A program made the translations under genes and the position numbers. The notes below the pieces were generated by a model. It saw nothing but the letters and a program-made list of their open reading frames with translations, made no database searches and was not told where the DNA came from. This document shows, piece by piece, positions 5,503 through 8,168 of a DNA stretch of 8,168 nucleotides; position 1 is the stretch's first letter, and every line of letters starts with the position of its first letter. Location of the stretch: the NCBI GenBank assembly GCA_016302225.1, contig JAEDOB010000086.1, positions 1-8,168 of the forward strand, written 5' to 3'. Source of the stretch: Oscillospiraceae bacterium. Lineage in GTDB: Bacteria; Bacillota; Clostridia; Oscillospirales; Ruminococcaceae.

Positions 5503-7614
5503 ATGAATATAAAGATATTTTCCCCGTTAAATGGGCGGACAGTTCCGCTGGACAGCGTCCCCGACCCCGTATTTTCGGGGCGGGTGCTGGGGGACGGCTG
5601 CGCTGTTATCCCCGAGGACGGCAAAATATACAGCCCCGTTGACGGAAAAATCTCCACCGTTGCCGAAACACTTCACGCTTACGGAATCACCTCCGATGAC
5701 GGTTTGGAGATACTTGTTCATTTCGGGCTGGAAACCGTTTCCCTGAAAGGCGAGGGCTTCATATCTCACGTAAAAGCGGGGGACAGGGTGACTGCGGGGC
5801 AGCTGATCGCCGAGGCGGACATTGATTTTCTGAAAAGCCGAGGCATTGACCTCATAACTCCCGTTCTCGTCTGCGAGGGCGGTGAGGGACTGAATATGCG
5901 AATTTCCGAAGGTCATGTCAGAAAGGGAGAACAGCTTATTCTGTTGGGCGAAGCTTCCGAAAATACGTCGGCTGAGAAGAAAAAGCCGTCCGTAAATTTC
6001 GATTTTCTCCAGAAGCTGGGAAAGACGCTTATGACGGTCATTGCCGTAATGCCTGCGGCGGGGCTTATGATAAGCATCGGCAGGCTGATTTCCATGGCGG
6101 CGGGAGATTTGAACGTTATTTCGTCAATTGGCGGCGTGGTGGAGAATATCGGCTGGGCTATCATCAACAATCTGCATATCCTGTTTGCGGCGGCGATAGG
6201 CGGTTCGTGGGCGAAGGACAGGGCGGGCGGTGCATTTGCGGCGGTCATTTCCTTTATCCTCATAAACAGCGTCACGGGGGCGGTTTTCGGCGTTACCAAT
6301 GATATGCTTGATGACCCCGGGGCTGTGGTTTACTCCCTTTTTGGTACGGAGATGGCGGTAAATAGCTATTTTACGTCGATTCTGGGTGCGCCCGCTCTTA
6401 ATATGGGCGTTTTTTCGGGAATTATTGCGGGATTTCTCGGCGGATATGTTTACAATAAATTCTACAATTTCCGAAAGCTGCCCGAAGCTCTGGCGTTTTT
6501 CAACGGCAAGCGTTTTGTTCCGCTGATGGTGATAGTGTGGTCGGCGGCAGTTTCGCTGGCAATTGCGGTAATTTGGCCGCTTATCCAAAGCGGGATAAAC
6601 GCATTCGGCATATGGATAGCAAATTCTGCGGACACGTCACCGCTGCTGGCACCGTTTATTTACGGAACTTTGGAACGGCTTTTGCTGCCATTCGGACTGC
6701 ACCATATGCTGACAATTCCCATGAACTACACCTCCTTCGGCGGAAGCTACGAGGTGCTGACGGGGGCAAATGCGGGAACTCAGGTGTTCGGTCAGGACCC
6801 GCTGTGGCTGGCGTGGGTGACCGACCTTATCAATTTCAAGAATTCGGGTGACACTGCCGCTTACGAAAATCTCCTGAACACCGTCACTCCCGCACGTTTT
6901 AAGGTGGGACAGATGATAGGCGCAACGGGGCTGCTTCTCGGTATCGCTCTGGCAATGTACCGCCGAGTTGACCCCGACAAACGGAAGGATTACCGTTCAA
7001 TGTACCTTTCTACTGCGCTGGCGGTGTTTCTGACGGGCGTTACCGAGCCTGTGGAGTTTATGTTTATGTTCTGCGCCGTGCCGCTGTATATAGTGTATGC
7101 ACTGTTACAGGGGTGTGCATTTGCTCTTTCGGGAATTGTCGACCTGCGGCTTCACAGCTTCGGTAACATTGAGTTTGCTACAAGAATACCCATGTCCGTC
7201 AATGCGGGACTTACGGGGGATATTGTCAACTTCGTTATCAGCGTTATACTGTTTTTCGTCATCGGATATTTCGTTGCCTATTTTATGATAGGAAAATTCG
7301 GATATGCTACGCCCGGTCGTCTTGGAAATTACACCTCGGGAGAGGAAACCGCTCCTTCGGGAGATACCAAAATATCCGCCGACGGTCAGCCCGAACGAAT
7401 TATCGCACTTCTGGGCGGACGGGAGAACATCACCCTTGTTGACGCTTGTATGACAAGGCTGCGTGTTACCGTAAAGGATATGAGCCTTGTTGCGGACGAA
7501 AAATCGTGGAAAGCCGAGGGTGCGCTGGGACTTGTGAAGAAGGACAAGGGCGTTCAGGCGATATACGGTCCGAAGGCTGATGTGCTGAAATCGGATATTA
7601 ACGATATTTTGTGA
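5503..7614 (+). CDS. PTS sugar permease, glucose/maltose superfamily, domain order IIA-IIC-IIB
   Basis: This is an integral membrane PTS permease that phosphorylates its sugar during uptake. Residues 1 to about 150 are a Crr-type IIA domain: H73 in ILVHFGLETVSLKGEGF is the phosphorylated histidine and H58 its partner, with the same 15-residue spacing as in E. coli IIA-Glc. About 165-600 form the IIC channel, rich in membrane helices, with AAIGGSWAKD, FGLHHMLTIPMNYTSFGG and the conserved TGVTEPVEF (E515). The C-terminal IIB domain (about 625-703) carries the phosphocysteine C649 in DACMTRLRV. All phosphotransfer residues are present. The 703-residue length suits a three-domain protein, but the usual orders are IIC-IIB-IIA or IIB-IIC-IIA. 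The start is set by GGGAGGA at 5489-5495. The IIC motifs suggest glucose or an alpha-glucoside such as maltose; the following phosphatase-fold gene favours maltose (inference). The substrate is not proven. Confidence 0.93.
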   Translation: MNIKIFSPLNGRTVPLDSVPDPVFSGRVLGDGCAVIPEDGKIYSPVDGKISTVAETLHAYGITSDDGLEILVHFGLETVSLKGEGFISHVKAGDRVTAGQLIAEADIDFLKSRGIDLITPVLVCEGGEGLNMRISEGHVRKGEQLILLGEASENTSAEKKKPSVNFDFLQKLGKTLMTVIAVMPAAGLMISIGRLISMAAGDLNVISSIGGVVENIGWAIINNLHILFAAAIGGSWAKDRAGGAFAAVISFILINSVTGAVFGVTNDMLDDPGAVVYSLFGTEMAVNSYFTSILGAPALNMGVFSGIIAGFLGGYVYNKFYNFRKLPEALAFFNGKRFVPLMVIVWSAAVSLAIAVIWPLIQSGINAFGIWIANSADTSPLLAPFIYGTLERLLLPFGLHHMLTIPMNYTSFGGSYEVLTGANAGTQVFGQDPLWLAWVTDLINFKNSGDTAAYENLLNTVTPARFKVGQMIGATGLLLGIALAMYRRVDPDKRKDYRSMYLSTALAVFLTGVTEPVEFMFMFCAVPLYIVYALLQGCAFALSGIVDLRLHSFGNIEFATRIPMSVNAGLTGDIVNFVISVILFFVIGYFVAYFMIGKFGYATPGRLGNYTSGEETAPSGDTKISADGQPERIIALLGGRENITLVDACMTRLRVTVKDMSLVADEKSWKAEGALGLVKKDKGVQAIYGPKADVLKSDINDIL

Positions 7615-7623
7615 GGTGATCTC

Positions 7624-8168
7624 GTGAAGCTGTTGACACTTAACACTCACAGCCTTGTTGAGGAGAATTATCCCCGAAAGCTGGAGATTTTCGCAGATGC
7701 CGTTTCCGCCGAAAAGCCCGATATTATCGCACTTCAGGAGGTAAATCAGAGCCGAACGGAGGTTGCTGCCAACACCGTAAAATATTATCCCGCAGACCAT
7801 TCTGCCGTCATACGCAAGGACAATCATGTGCTGAATGCCGCAAAGCTTCTGCCCGAATATTTCTGGACGTGGGTTCCCATAAAGCTTGGTTACAGCAGAT
7901 TTGACGAGGGAATTGCCCTCATGAGCCGCAGTCGGATTTTGGAAACAGCCGTCCTGACGGTCAGTGCCGACGACGATTACAGCAATTGGAAAACACGGAA
8001 AATTCTGGGAATACGGACAAAAGCCCGCCCGAAGGAATGGTTTTTCAGCGTTCATTACGGACGTTGGGACGACGAGGAGGAACCGTTTTCGGCGCAGTGG
8101 GAGAGGACTCTTTCTCAGCTGGACGGCTTCGGAAAGGTGTGGCTTATGGGCGATTTCAACAATCCCGC
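7624..8168 (+). CDS. Endonuclease/exonuclease/phosphatase-fold hydrolase, MapP-like (3' end missing)
   Basis: This is a metal-dependent phosphoesterase of the DNase I-like EEP superfamily, cut off by the window edge after 181 complete codons. Motifs in order are the strand LNTHS (residues 6-10, N7), LQEVN with the metal-binding E39, FDEGIALMSR (93-102), SVHYGRW with H144, and GDFNN with D177 and N179. The final catalytic His segment lies beyond the window. GTG 7624 is chosen because it begins the family-typical MKLLTLNTHS and has GAGGTG overlapping the PTS stop codon; only nine bases separate the genes. Direct coupling to a PTS gene argues against a DNA-repair role. Enterococcus faecalis MapP, a maltose 6'-phosphate phosphatase encoded beside the MalT PTS, belongs to this fold and is the most attractive analogue, but the assignment is inferred from context and motif resemblance. 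Confidence 0.85.
   Translation, partial: MKLLTLNTHSLVEENYPRKLEIFADAVSAEKPDIIALQEVNQSRTEVAANTVKYYPADHSAVIRKDNHVLNAAKLLPEYFWTWVPIKLGYSRFDEGIALMSRSRILETAVLTVSADDDYSNWKTRKILGIRTKARPKEWFFSVHYGRWDDEEEPFSAQWERTLSQLDGFGKVWLMGDFNNP

Noticed and set aside
6537..6851. Plus-strand open frame of 104 codons in another frame within the PTS gene
   Set aside because: It is a frame shadow in G+C-rich membrane-domain coding sequence, without its own credible start site or domain.
7105..8055. Minus-strand open frame of 316 codons across the PTS and EEP genes
   Set aside because: It is antisense to two well-supported genes with intact catalytic motifs, and its translation has no recognisable motifs.

Overview
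The window looks like a low-to-mid GC Gram-positive anaerobe of the class Clostridia, most likely a Ruminococcus-type Oscillospiraceae member. The evidence is the strong GGAGG-type ribosome binding sites, the block cmk - plsC - ispH fused to ribosomal protein S1 (an arrangement known from Clostridia), and a phosphotransferase sugar permease. This placement is inference from gene content, not from a search. All genes lie on the + strand and almost no space is wasted between them.

Layout. Bases 1-53 are unexplained. From about base 54 the sequence encodes an RpiR-type sugar-phosphate-responsive regulator whose N-terminal DNA-binding region is cut off: it starts inside the recognition helix and an in-frame stop lies at 3-5. 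Next come a YhiN/HI0933-type flavoprotein (805-2043), an AT-rich gap with a good sigma-A-like promoter (2040-2068), cytidylate kinase (2105-2797), a PlsC acyltransferase (2797-3402) and a 663-residue IspH-S1 fusion (3392-5383). A clear intrinsic terminator (5407-5437) closes this block. After a leader with a long imperfect inverted repeat (5449-5490) comes a 703-residue PTS permease with domain order IIA-IIC-IIB (5503-7614), then the start of an endonuclease/exonuclease/phosphatase-fold protein (7624 to window end).

How the genes work together. cmk, plsC and ispH-S1 form a tightly coupled housekeeping operon covering CMP/dCMP phosphorylation, phospholipid precursor synthesis, isoprenoid precursor synthesis and mRNA binding at the ribosome. 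The PTS permease and phosphatase-fold gene form a second unit. By analogy with the MalT PTS transporter and MapP maltose 6'-phosphate phosphatase of Enterococcus faecalis, they may take up and dephosphorylate a disaccharide such as maltose; this is inference from domain content and adjacency.

The most interesting signal is inside the ispH-S1 gene. Just before the S1 half there is a perfect AAGGAGGT Shine-Dalgarno with an in-frame ATG (4277). Further upstream, inside the IspH half, lies a TTGCAA-17-TATAAT promoter preceded by A-tracts. Lysine codon choice also changes from balanced AAA/AAG in the IspH half to almost only AAG in most of the S1 half. Together these suggest the 'fusion' gene also makes a separate, abundant, free S1 protein of 368 residues.
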